32,418 bases of DNA from an uncultured Lachnospiraceae bacterium. GTDB lineage: Bacteria > Bacillota > Clostridia > Lachnospirales > Lachnospiraceae. Location: assembly GCA_947626945.1 (NCBI GenBank), contig CANQUC010000023.1:1-32418 (forward strand), read 5' to 3'. Made by a program: the position numbers and the translations under genes. Position 1 is the stretch's first letter; each line of letters starts with the position of its first letter. The notes under the pieces are model-generated. The model saw only the letters and a list, made by a program, of their open reading frames with translations, made no database searches and was not told where the DNA came from. This document shows positions 7,792 through 14,234 of this stretch, one piece after another.

Positions 7792-7855
7792 AATACAGGC
7801 TTAAAAAAAAGGCACTCCACCTATGGGAACGCCTTTGTTCAATTCAACCTGTATT
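7792..7855 (-). promoter_or_regulatory. glnN leader: terminator-like attenuator
   Basis: The 11-base arms 7808-7818 and 7826-7836 pair on the minus strand with two G-U wobbles and a seven-base loop CATAGGT, followed by eight T's. A second, outer pairing (AATACAGG 7792-7799 with CCTGTATT 7848-7855) encloses it. It lies inside the glnN transcript, between the promoter at 7867-7895 and the start codon, which makes it an attenuator candidate rather than just the uvrC terminator. Confidence 0.6.
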
Positions 7856-7866
7856 CTGTTAAAATA

Positions 7867-7895
7867 ACTATAAGCGATTTCCCGTAAAAATGCAA
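7867..7895 (-). promoter_or_regulatory. glnN promoter
   Basis: On the minus strand TTGCAT is followed after 17 bases by TATAGT. It lies about 115 bases before the glnN start and upstream of the leader hairpin. Confidence 0.55.
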
Positions 7896-7961
7896 GAGCA
7901 AATTCAATTTTTGTCGTATTTTAACAAAGCGATTCTGTTTCCCGCTTAAAATACCATCAAA

Positions 7962-9863
7962 TTATCTCATATTTTTTTCATTCTGTAAAGATGAAACGCC
8001 GGTGTGGGAGGCAAAAAAGCCGGACACGCTCTCCGCCGCTTTCCGGTTCATGCCCGGCAGAGACGCCAGTTCTTCCAGGGAAGCTTTTTTCAGCTCCTCC
8101 AGAGAGGGATAGGCGCGCATCAGCGCTTTTCGCCTGGCAGGCCCTATGTTGGGAATCTCATCTAAAATGGAATGAACCTGTCCCTTGCTTCGCAGAGACC
8201 GGTGATACTCTATGGCAAACCGGTGGGCTTCGTCCTGGATCCTGGTCAGCAGGTGAAAACACTCGCTTGTTCTGTCAATGGCATATTCCCGGTCCTGAAA
8301 ATAGAGACCGCGGGTCCGGTGACGGTCGTCCTTTACCATGCCGCACACAGGTATGGCAAGCCCCAGTCCCGCCAGAACCTGCTGGGCAATGTGCACCTGC
8401 CCTTTTCCTCCATCCATCAGGATCAGATCCGGATATCTGGTAAAGCTTCCGTATTCCGGGGATACCTGTTTTTCCTCAAGCAGCCTGTTTTCCTCCATGC
8501 CGTGAACAAAGCGCCGGGTAAGCACTTCCTCCATGGAAGCATAATCGTTTGGCCCCTCTACCGTCTTCAGACGGAATTTTCTGTAATCGCTTCGCTTGGG
8601 CCGGCCCTGCTCGTACACCACCATGGATCCTACCCCCGCAAAGCCGCTGATATTGGAAATATCGTAAGCCTCCAGCCGCCAAAGACCCTTTAGCCCAAGG
8701 ATCTCCTCCAACTGGCGCACAGCCCCTGCCGTGCGGGCTTCCTCTCTCTTAATCCGCTCCATATCCTGACGCAGAACCAGCTGGGCGTTCTGCGCCGCCA
8801 GTTCCACCAGCTTTTCCTTTGCGCCGATCTTTGGCACCCGCAGGATGACTTTCTGCCCCCGCCGTCCGGTAAGCCACTGCTCGATCAGCTCCCTGTCCTC
8901 AATCTCACAGGGCAGCACCAGTTCCCTTGGCAGGTAAGGCGTTCCTGAATAAAACTGGGTCAGAAAGTTTCGCAAAATCTGCGCCTGCGTATCCCCCGAA
9001 GCCGCCTTCATATAAAAATGTTCTCTTCCAATGAGCCTGCCGTCCCGGACAAAAAACACCTGAACCACGGCGTCGTCCTTTTCCCGGGCCAGACCGATCA
9101 CGTCCCGGTCCTCCTCATGGCTCTGGCTCATCTTCTGTTTCTGAGCAATGGCCTGCACTTCTTTCAGCAGTTCCCTGTACTCCGCCGCTTTCTCAAACTC
9201 CAGATTTTCTGACGCCTGTTCCATTTTCCGGCGCAGCTGTCCGGAGATCTCTGTTACATTGCCGCTTAAAAACTCGATCACATGCCGGATATTCTCCCTG
9301 TATTCTTCCTGGGACACCGCGCCCTGACAGGGAGCCTTGCACCGGTGGATGTGGTAATTCAGGCAGGGCCGTTCCTTGCCTGTATCCCTGGGCAGGATCC
9401 TGTTGCAGCTTCGCACCTGGTAAACTTTCCGCAGAAGCTCAATGATCTCTTTCACCGCGCCCGCGCTTGTATAAGGGCCGAAATACCTGGCCTTGTCCTT
9501 CTTTTTCTGACGTGAGAACAACAGTCTGGGATAGGCCTCCTCTACCGTTACCTTAATATAAGGGTAGGTCTTGTCGTCCATGAGCATGGTGTTGTATTTC
9601 GGCCGGTGCTCCTTGATCAGATTGCATTCCAGGATCAGCGCTTCCAGTTCGGAATCCGTCACGATGTATTCAAACCGGCGGATATGAGTCACCATCTGCT
9701 CGATCTTGGCGCCCTTGTTCCTGCCGGACTGAAAATACTGGCGGACCCGGTTTTTCAGCCGGATGGCCTTTCCCACATAGATAATGGCGTCCTTTTCGTC
9801 GTGCATCAGATAAACGCCGGGCTTTGGGGGCAGTTTTTTCAGTTCCTCTTCAATATCAAACAT
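7962..9863 (-). CDS. uvrC: Excinuclease ABC subunit C
   Basis: Makes the two incisions in nucleotide excision repair after UvrA/UvrB damage recognition. The 633-residue protein has the full domain order: N-terminal GIY-YIG nuclease (PGVYLMHD...IIYVGKA, residues 15-33), a Cys-containing middle segment, the UvrB-binding UVR helix pair around 205-240 ([13 protein letters not shown]), the RNase H-like 5' nuclease domain (YDISNISG...[11 protein letters not shown]), and C-terminal helix-hairpin-helix repeats ([12 protein letters not shown] and [12 protein letters not shown]). The Nudix gene lies 31 bases upstream on the same strand, so the two probably form one transcript. Confidence 0.96.
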   Translation of the reverse strand: MFDIEEELKKLPPKPGVYLMHDEKDAIIYVGKAIRLKNRVRQYFQSGRNKGAKIEQMVTHIRRFEYIVTDSELEALILECNLIKEHRPKYNTMLMDDKTYPYIKVTVEEAYPRLLFSRQKKKDKARYFGPYTSAGAVKEIIELLRKVYQVRSCNRILPRDTGKERPCLNYHIHRCKAPCQGAVSQEEYRENIRHVIEFLSGNVTEISGQLRRKMEQASENLEFEKAAEYRELLKEVQAIAQKQKMSQSHEEDRDVIGLAREKDDAVVQVFFVRDGRLIGREHFYMKAASGDTQAQILRNFLTQFYSGTPYLPRELVLPCEIEDRELIEQWLTGRRGQKVILRVPKIGAKEKLVELAAQNAQLVLRQDMERIKREEARTAGAVRQLEEILGLKGLWRLEAYDISNISGFAGVGSMVVYEQGRPKRSDYRKFRLKTVEGPNDYASMEEVLTRRFVHGMEENRLLEEKQVSPEYGSFTRYPDLILMDGGKGQVHIAQQVLAGLGLAIPVCGMVKDDRHRTRGLYFQDREYAIDRTSECFHLLTRIQDEAHRFAIEYHRSLRSKGQVHSILDEIPNIGPARRKALMRAYPSLEELKKASLEELASLPGMNRKAAESVSGFFASHTGVSSLQNEKNMR

Positions 9864-9894
9864 GGTCAGATCCGGTTGTTCCTTTCTGCAAAAT

Positions 9895-10443
9895 TCAGGC
9901 CTCTTTTTCCTCTTTCACCAGTAAATAGGTTTTCAGCACCGCCACCTGGGTTTTGGCGTCCGGCAGCTTTCCCTCCAGAACCATTTGATAGGCCTCCTCC
10001 AGAGGGATCCTGACCACGTCCAGAAATTCGCCCTCATCCAGATCCTGGCTGCCAAATTCCAGTCCCCTGGCCAGATACAGATGAATGACCTCTGTATCAT
10101 AGGCCACCGTAGGATAAATGCAGCCCAGGGAGATCACTTCCCTTGCCGTGGCGCCCGCTTCCTCTTTCAGCTCCCGGATGCCGCACGCTTTGGGGTCTTC
10201 TCCTTTTTCCCGCTTTCCCGCGGGGATTTCCAGCAGGATTTCCTGAAACGGATAGCGAAACTGTTTTACAAACAGCACCTGCCCGTCCTCCGTCAGGGGA
10301 AGAATGCAGACGCCGCCGGAATGATGAACCACTTCCCGCAGGGCAGTCCTGCCGTCCTCCAACAATGCGGTCTCCTTTGTGAGCCGCAGGATTTTTCCGT
10401 TATAAATTTCTTCTATCTTTAGTGTTTTTTCTGACAGGTGCAT
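9895..10443 (-). CDS. Nudix hydrolase, ADP-ribose pyrophosphatase type
   Basis: Probably hydrolyses ADP-ribose to AMP and ribose 5-phosphate. The 182-residue protein contains a perfect Nudix box (G-x5-E-x7-RE-x2-EE-x-G) starting at [20 protein letters not shown], which supplies the Mg-binding glutamates. The preceding [12 protein letters not shown] and the overall length match the NudF/ADPRase group. AGGA lies eight bases before the ATG. It leads the operon with uvrC; the promoter lies in the shared divergent region with kdgA. Exact substrate is inferred from the family. Confidence 0.9.
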   Translation of the reverse strand: MHLSEKTLKIEEIYNGKILRLTKETALLEDGRTALREVVHHSGGVCILPLTEDGQVLFVKQFRYPFQEILLEIPAGKREKGEDPKACGIRELKEEAGATAREVISLGCIYPTVAYDTEVIHLYLARGLEFGSQDLDEGEFLDVVRIPLEEAYQMVLEGKLPDAKTQVAVLKTYLLVKEEKEA

Positions 10444-10457
10444 GATCAGGTTCCTTT

Positions 10458-10523
10458 CTGTCCGGACAGGACTCTTAATTGTTTCTGATCCTTATTATAC
10501 CATACCGGTATTTCCGGAAACAA
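10458..10523 (-). promoter_or_regulatory. Nudix-uvrC promoter with three CCGG palindromes
   Basis: On the minus strand TTGTTT (10523-10518), an 18-base spacer and TATAAT (10499-10494) with an extended TGG form a promoter. Three perfect palindromes share a CCGG core: CTGTCCGGACAG (10458-10469), ATACCGGTAT (10502-10511) and TTTCCGGAAA (10511-10520). Two of them fill the -35/-10 spacer. Confidence 0.55.
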
Positions 10524-10540
10524 TGCCAAAATATTGAAAA

Positions 10541-10574
10541 AAACCATTGTTTTTCCAATGGTTTGTGGTATGAT
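10541..10574 (+). promoter_or_regulatory. kdgA-kdgK promoter and operator
   Basis: TATGAT (10569-10574), with TG one base upstream, is a good extended -10, and TTGTTT (10547-10552) is a possible -35 with a 16-base spacer. The inverted repeat AAACCATTG-N6-CAATGGTTT (10541-10564) covers the -35, as expected for a repressor of a sugar-acid operon. Confidence 0.55.
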
Positions 10575-10619
10575 TACTTTAACCGGATTTTACAATTCTA
10601 TTGATAGGAGGTTTCTTTT

Positions 10620-11588
10620 ATGAACGAGGTACTGCAGAAAATCCAGAAAATCGGTATCGTTCCTGTGGTGGTTCTCAACGACGCCAAGGACGCGGCGCCC
10701 CTTGCAAAAGCCCTTTGTGAAGGCGGACTGCCCTGTGCGGAGGTCACATTTCGGACTGACGCCGCCGAGGAATCCATCAGGATTATGACAGAACAGTTTC
10801 CGGAAATGCTTGTAGGCGCAGGCACTGTGCTGACTACCGAGCAGGTAGACAGAGCTGTTGCCGCCGGCGCTAAGTTTATCGTAAGCCCCGGGCTGAATCC
10901 CAAGGTCGTGAAATACTGTGTTGACAAAAACATTCCCATCACACCCGGCACTTCCAATCCCAGCGACATTGAGCAGGCGCTGGAGCTTGGCCTGGAAGTG
11001 GTGAAGTTCTTCCCTGCGGAAGCCGCAGGCGGTCTTCCCATGATCAAGGCCATGTCCGCACCCTACACCAAAATGAAATTTATGCCTACCGGCGGCATCA
11101 ATGCCGGCAATCTCTGCTCCTATCTGGACTTCCCCAAGATCATTGCCTGCGGCGGCAGCTGGATGGTATCAGGCGCGCTTGTGGCAGCGGGCGAATTTGA
11201 CAAGATCCGCGATCTGACCCGGGAAGCCGTAAATCAGATGCTGGGCTTTGAGCTGATGCACATGGGCATCAACTGCAAGGACGAAGAAGAAGCTTCCGCT
11301 GTGGCAGGCTCCTTTGAAGACATATTTGGATTTTCAAAGAAAGTGGGCAATTCCTCCATATTTGCCGGCACATTCTTTGAATGTATGAAAGTTCCCTACT
11401 TTGGGGAAAAAGGACATGTTGCCATCGGCACCAATTATATTGACAGGGCCATCCACTATCTGGAATCCATTGGGGTCGCCATCAATATGGATTCCGCCAA
11501 GTACGACGCAAAGGGCAATATGACTGCCGTATATCTTCAGGACGAGATCGGCGGCTTTGCCATTCATCTTCTGCAGAAGAAAAAATAA
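10620..11588 (+). CDS. kdgA: KDPG/KHG aldolase fused to VOC domain
   Basis: Residues 1-205 are a class I KDPG/4-hydroxy-2-oxoglutarate aldolase, which splits 2-keto-3-deoxy-6-phosphogluconate to pyruvate and glyceraldehyde 3-phosphate. E41 in AEVTFRT and the Schiff-base K129 in VVKFFPAE match the Eda catalytic pair, and PTGGIN binds phosphate. Normal Eda proteins end near 205-215. Here ~110 further residues form a vicinal-oxygen-chelate (glyoxalase-like) domain with all likely metal ligands present: H214 (MHMGIN), E254, H266 (GHVAIG) and E309 (DEIGGFAIHL). The role of the extra domain is unknown. AGGAGG precedes the ATG; kdgK follows after 36 bases. Confidence 0.92.
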   Translation: MNEVLQKIQKIGIVPVVVLNDAKDAAPLAKALCEGGLPCAEVTFRTDAAEESIRIMTEQFPEMLVGAGTVLTTEQVDRAVAAGAKFIVSPGLNPKVVKYCVDKNIPITPGTSNPSDIEQALELGLEVVKFFPAEAAGGLPMIKAMSAPYTKMKFMPTGGINAGNLCSYLDFPKIIACGGSWMVSGALVAAGEFDKIRDLTREAVNQMLGFELMHMGINCKDEEEASAVAGSFEDIFGFSKKVGNSSIFAGTFFECMKVPYFGEKGHVAIGTNYIDRAIHYLESIGVAINMDSAKYDAKGNMTAVYLQDEIGGFAIHLLQKKK

Positions 11589-11624
11589 AATACATCCGTA
11601 TGGATAGAAAGAGGTAATAGGATT

Positions 11625-12650
11625 ATGGCAAAAAAAGTAATTACATTTGGAGAGATCATGCTGAGGCTCGCTCCCAACGGCTACTACCGTTTTGTGCAGG
11701 CAGATCAGCTGGAAGCAACCTACGGCGGCGGAGAGGCCAATGTGGCTGTCTCCCTTGCCAACTACGGTTTTGACGCGAAGTTTGTCACAAAGCTTCCCAC
11801 CCATGAGATCGGACAGTGCGCCGTCAATTCCCTGCGGAAATACGGTGTGGACACCTCCTACATCGCCCGGGGCGGCGACCGTGTAGGCATTTACTATCTG
11901 GAAAAAGGCGCAAGCCAGAGACCTTCCAAGGTTATTTACGACCGGGCGGGCTCTTCCATTGCCACCGCTTCCAGAGAGGACTTCAACTGGGACGAGATCT
12001 TTGACGGTGCGGAGTGGTTCCACTTTACCGGAATCACACCGGCCCTCAACGACGACGTGGCCGCCATCTGTCTGGATGCCTGCAAGGCAGCCAAGGCAAA
12101 AGGCGTCACCATCAGCTGCGACTTAAACTACCGCAACAAGCTCTGGTCCAAGGAAAAGGCCGGACAGGTCATGGGCCAGCTGTGCCAGTATGTAGACGTA
12201 TGTATCGCAAATGAGGAGGATGCTTCTGATGTGTTTGGCATCAAATCCTCCGGCACCGACGTTACAACCGGAAAGCTGAATCATGAGGGCTACAAGGACG
12301 TGGCCAAACAGCTGACAGACCGGTTTGGCTTCAAAGAGGTCGCCATCACTCTGCGGGAATCGATTTCCGCCAATGACAACCTCTGGTCCGCAATGCTCTA
12401 TGTAAACGGAGAAAGCTATTTCAGCAAGAAATACTCCATGCACATCGTAGACCGTGTCGGCGGCGGCGACAGCTTTGGCGGCGGCCTGATCTGCGCTTCC
12501 TTAAACGGCTATGATCCTCAGGCAGTCATTGAATTTGCCGTGGCGGCAAGCTGTCTGAAGCACTCCATTGAGGGAGACTTCAACATGGTATCCATGGATG
12601 AGGTACTGAAGCTTGCTCAGGGAGACGGTTCCGGACGCGTGCAGAGATAA
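11625..12650 (+). CDS. kdgK: 2-keto-3-deoxygluconate kinase, PfkB family
   Basis: Phosphorylates 2-keto-3-deoxygluconate to KDPG, the substrate of the upstream aldolase. The 341-residue protein shows the PfkB/ribokinase pattern: an N-terminal YGGGEANVAVSLA sugar-binding motif (33-45) and a C-terminal VGGGDSFGGG (278-287), where D282 is the catalytic base. The usual DTxGAGD signature is here DRVGGGD, a known variant of this subgroup. Adjacency to kdgA makes KDG the likely substrate, though the enzyme could act on another sugar acid. A strong terminator follows. Confidence 0.88.
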   Translation: MAKKVITFGEIMLRLAPNGYYRFVQADQLEATYGGGEANVAVSLANYGFDAKFVTKLPTHEIGQCAVNSLRKYGVDTSYIARGGDRVGIYYLEKGASQRPSKVIYDRAGSSIATASREDFNWDEIFDGAEWFHFTGITPALNDDVAAICLDACKAAKAKGVTISCDLNYRNKLWSKEKAGQVMGQLCQYVDVCIANEEDASDVFGIKSSGTDVTTGKLNHEGYKDVAKQLTDRFGFKEVAITLRESISANDNLWSAMLYVNGESYFSKKYSMHIVDRVGGGDSFGGGLICASLNGYDPQAVIEFAVAASCLKHSIEGDFNMVSMDEVLKLAQGDGSGRVQR

Positions 12651-12687
12651 TTCCTGTCTGATATGACCTTATCATCATCAATAAAAG

Positions 12688-12719
12688 AGCGCTGATCCAA
12701 AACGGGTCAGCGCTTTTTT
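12688..12719. terminator. kdgA-kdgK terminator, bidirectional
   Basis: An 11-base stem AGCGCTGATCC/GGGTCAGCGCT is followed by TTTTTT on plus and CTTTTATT on minus. It ends kdgK and may also stop transcripts from the minus-strand gene that ends at 12859. The GC-rich stretch 12723-12858 between them holds no gene I can support, only a short palindromic hairpin (GTGCCGG-AC-CCGGCAC, 12838-12853). Confidence 0.85.
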
Positions 12720-12858
12720 ACTGTGCAAAAACCGCGGGAACAAACGATTTCGCAGTGGCGGCTTCTTTGAGACATTCCGCTTTTGAGACGGCTGTCCGGC
12801 GGCCCCTGACGCCGTGCCGTTCTTTCCCGCACAAGCGGTGCCGGACCCGGCACTTTGC

Positions 12859-13896
12859 TTACCGCACTTCTGTTGCGGCATCAAATAACGCCCGGATATT
12901 TTTTGGCGGGACATCCGGCATAATGGCTTCATGGCTGGGAGAAATGATCAGCCCCGTGGGGAATAATTCCCGCAGCTCTCTGACTTTCTTTTTCACGTCC
13001 TCGGGAGATCCGTTTACAAGAAGATCCTGGGTATCCACGCCGCCGCAGAAGCTGACCTGACCGCCAAATTTCGCTTTCAGATTGCCGGGATCCATTCCTG
13101 CCGCCAGGGCCTGAATGGGATGAATGGCGTCCACACCTGCCTGGATCAGATCGGGAATGGCGTCCACAATGGAGCCGCAGGAGTGATAGATGACTTTCAG
13201 GCCATAACTGTGGGCCTGATCTACCAGCTGCTTGGCTCCGGGGATTACAAACCGGCGGATCATATCCGGAGAGAGCATCAGGCCTCTCTGGCTGCCGAAG
13301 TCATTGCCAATCAGCACCGCGTGAAGCGTACCCCGGGTGGCCTCATAAAAGATCTCATTTGCCTTCAGGTAAAATTCCATGATCTTTTTGTCCACCGCTT
13401 CGTACATTTCCGGATTGGCGATCATATTCATCAGCGCCGTCTCCATGCCGAAAGCCGCGCAGGCGTCCTGAAAATGGGCGGACCACATCATCCCAAGGAT
13501 CAGCTTGTCTTTGGGAGCCTTTGCCGCGATCTCCTTGCATTTGTCCACATCTATATATTTGGCGGGATCCGGCCAGTCAAAGGTATCCACTTCCTCCGGA
13601 TCCTCCGCGTCAATGAAAAAGCCCGGAGCGGTCAGGGTACGCTCCTCAGCGTCCACATTGCCGTCCTGATACCAGTCAAAAGCCGCGTAGATAGCGGAGG
13701 CCGTCTCCGACTGATAGGGAACCTCCAGGGTGTATACGTCGTCGCCGATGGACAGCTTCAGATCGTGCATATTATCCACGCCGAATTCTTTCATCAGCGC
13801 CGGCTGGGAATGGATATCGGGCATTCCAAGCCAGCAGGCCGGCCGGTCAACGGGTTTTCTCTCAATGGTATTCATAAATCTCTCAATGCTGTTCAT
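12859..13896 (-). CDS. UroD/MtaA-family methyltransferase-like protein
   Basis: This 345-residue protein belongs to the uroporphyrinogen decarboxylase superfamily. H238-x-C240 (YHSCGS) and C284 (SFCGG) form the zinc site of the MtaA/CmuA-type corrinoid methyltransferase branch, and no heme-biosynthesis genes are near, so a methyl-transfer role is more likely than heme decarboxylation. No corrinoid protein gene is adjacent, so partner and substrate are unknown. The start at 13896 has AAGGAGAG upstream and overlaps the DUF4250 stop as ATGA, indicating translational coupling. A longer frame reaching 14094 is only the overlapping upstream region. Confidence 0.8.
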   Translation of the reverse strand: MNSIERFMNTIERKPVDRPACWLGMPDIHSQPALMKEFGVDNMHDLKLSIGDDVYTLEVPYQSETASAIYAAFDWYQDGNVDAEERTLTAPGFFIDAEDPEEVDTFDWPDPAKYIDVDKCKEIAAKAPKDKLILGMMWSAHFQDACAAFGMETALMNMIANPEMYEAVDKKIMEFYLKANEIFYEATRGTLHAVLIGNDFGSQRGLMLSPDMIRRFVIPGAKQLVDQAHSYGLKVIYHSCGSIVDAIPDLIQAGVDAIHPIQALAAGMDPGNLKAKFGGQVSFCGGVDTQDLLVNGSPEDVKKKVRELRELFPTGLIISPSHEAIMPDVPPKNIRALFDAATEVR

Positions 13897-14084
13897 GTGG
13901 ACTCTCCTTTCCTTGGCACAAACTGCCTGTGTTCCTGATGATAAACATAACCTGCCTCCCAGAGCTTCCGGGTCAGCTCCGGCTGATCCGCGCCGTAATC
14001 CCGGCAGAGATCCTCCAGGGAACCGTACTGATCCCGCAACTTCATATTGACAAAGCTCAGCAATATCACAGGGTCTGTGGGCAT
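13893..14084 (-). CDS. DUF4250 small protein
   Basis: This 63-residue protein matches DUF4250, a small family of Firmicutes: MPTDPVILLSFVNMKLRDQYGSL, then a helix-turn segment, then a GYVYHQEHRQF ending. The function is unknown; the layout suggests a compact helical, possibly DNA-binding or partner-binding, protein. The start at 14084 is chosen because GAGAGGAGC precedes it; the ATG at 14138 has no ribosome binding site and the added residues do not belong to the family. The stop overlaps the start of the next gene. Confidence 0.75.
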   Translation of the reverse strand: MPTDPVILLSFVNMKLRDQYGSLEDLCRDYGADQPELTRKLWEAGYVYHQEHRQFVPRKGEST

Positions 14085-14136
14085 TTTTGTGCACGCTCCT
14101 CTCTTTGCCTGGGCATTCTGCCCATATTTATAAAAC

Positions 14137-14167
14137 ATTATATAATATATTTACAAGAATGTCTTGT
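14137..14167 (-). promoter_or_regulatory. Promoter and palindrome, DUF4250/UroD-like operon
   Basis: On the minus strand TATAAT (14142-14137) lies 17 bases from AAGACA (14165-14160). The -35 sits inside the inverted repeat ACAAGA-ATG-TCTTGT (14153-14167), a possible operator. A short hairpin (GGGCA/TGCCC, 14111-14123) lies in the leader. Confidence 0.55.
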
Positions 14168-14204
14168 CTTTTTGCAAATAAATTGTAATTTTTTTACAAA
14201 AAAC

Positions 14205-14230
14205 CGAAAAAGCACTTGTGTTTAACATGC
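14205..14230 (-). terminator. Possible terminator of the helicase gene
   Basis: On the minus strand GCATGT and ACA(AG)TGC can pair around a TAAAC loop, followed by TTTTTCGGTTTTTT. The stem is short and bulged. Confidence 0.45.
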
Positions 14231-14234
14231 CGGG

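Noticed and set aside
12678-12932. 84-codon minus-strand frame past the UroD-like gene
   Set aside because: It overlaps the terminator and the end of the UroD-like gene, and has no homology or ribosome binding site.
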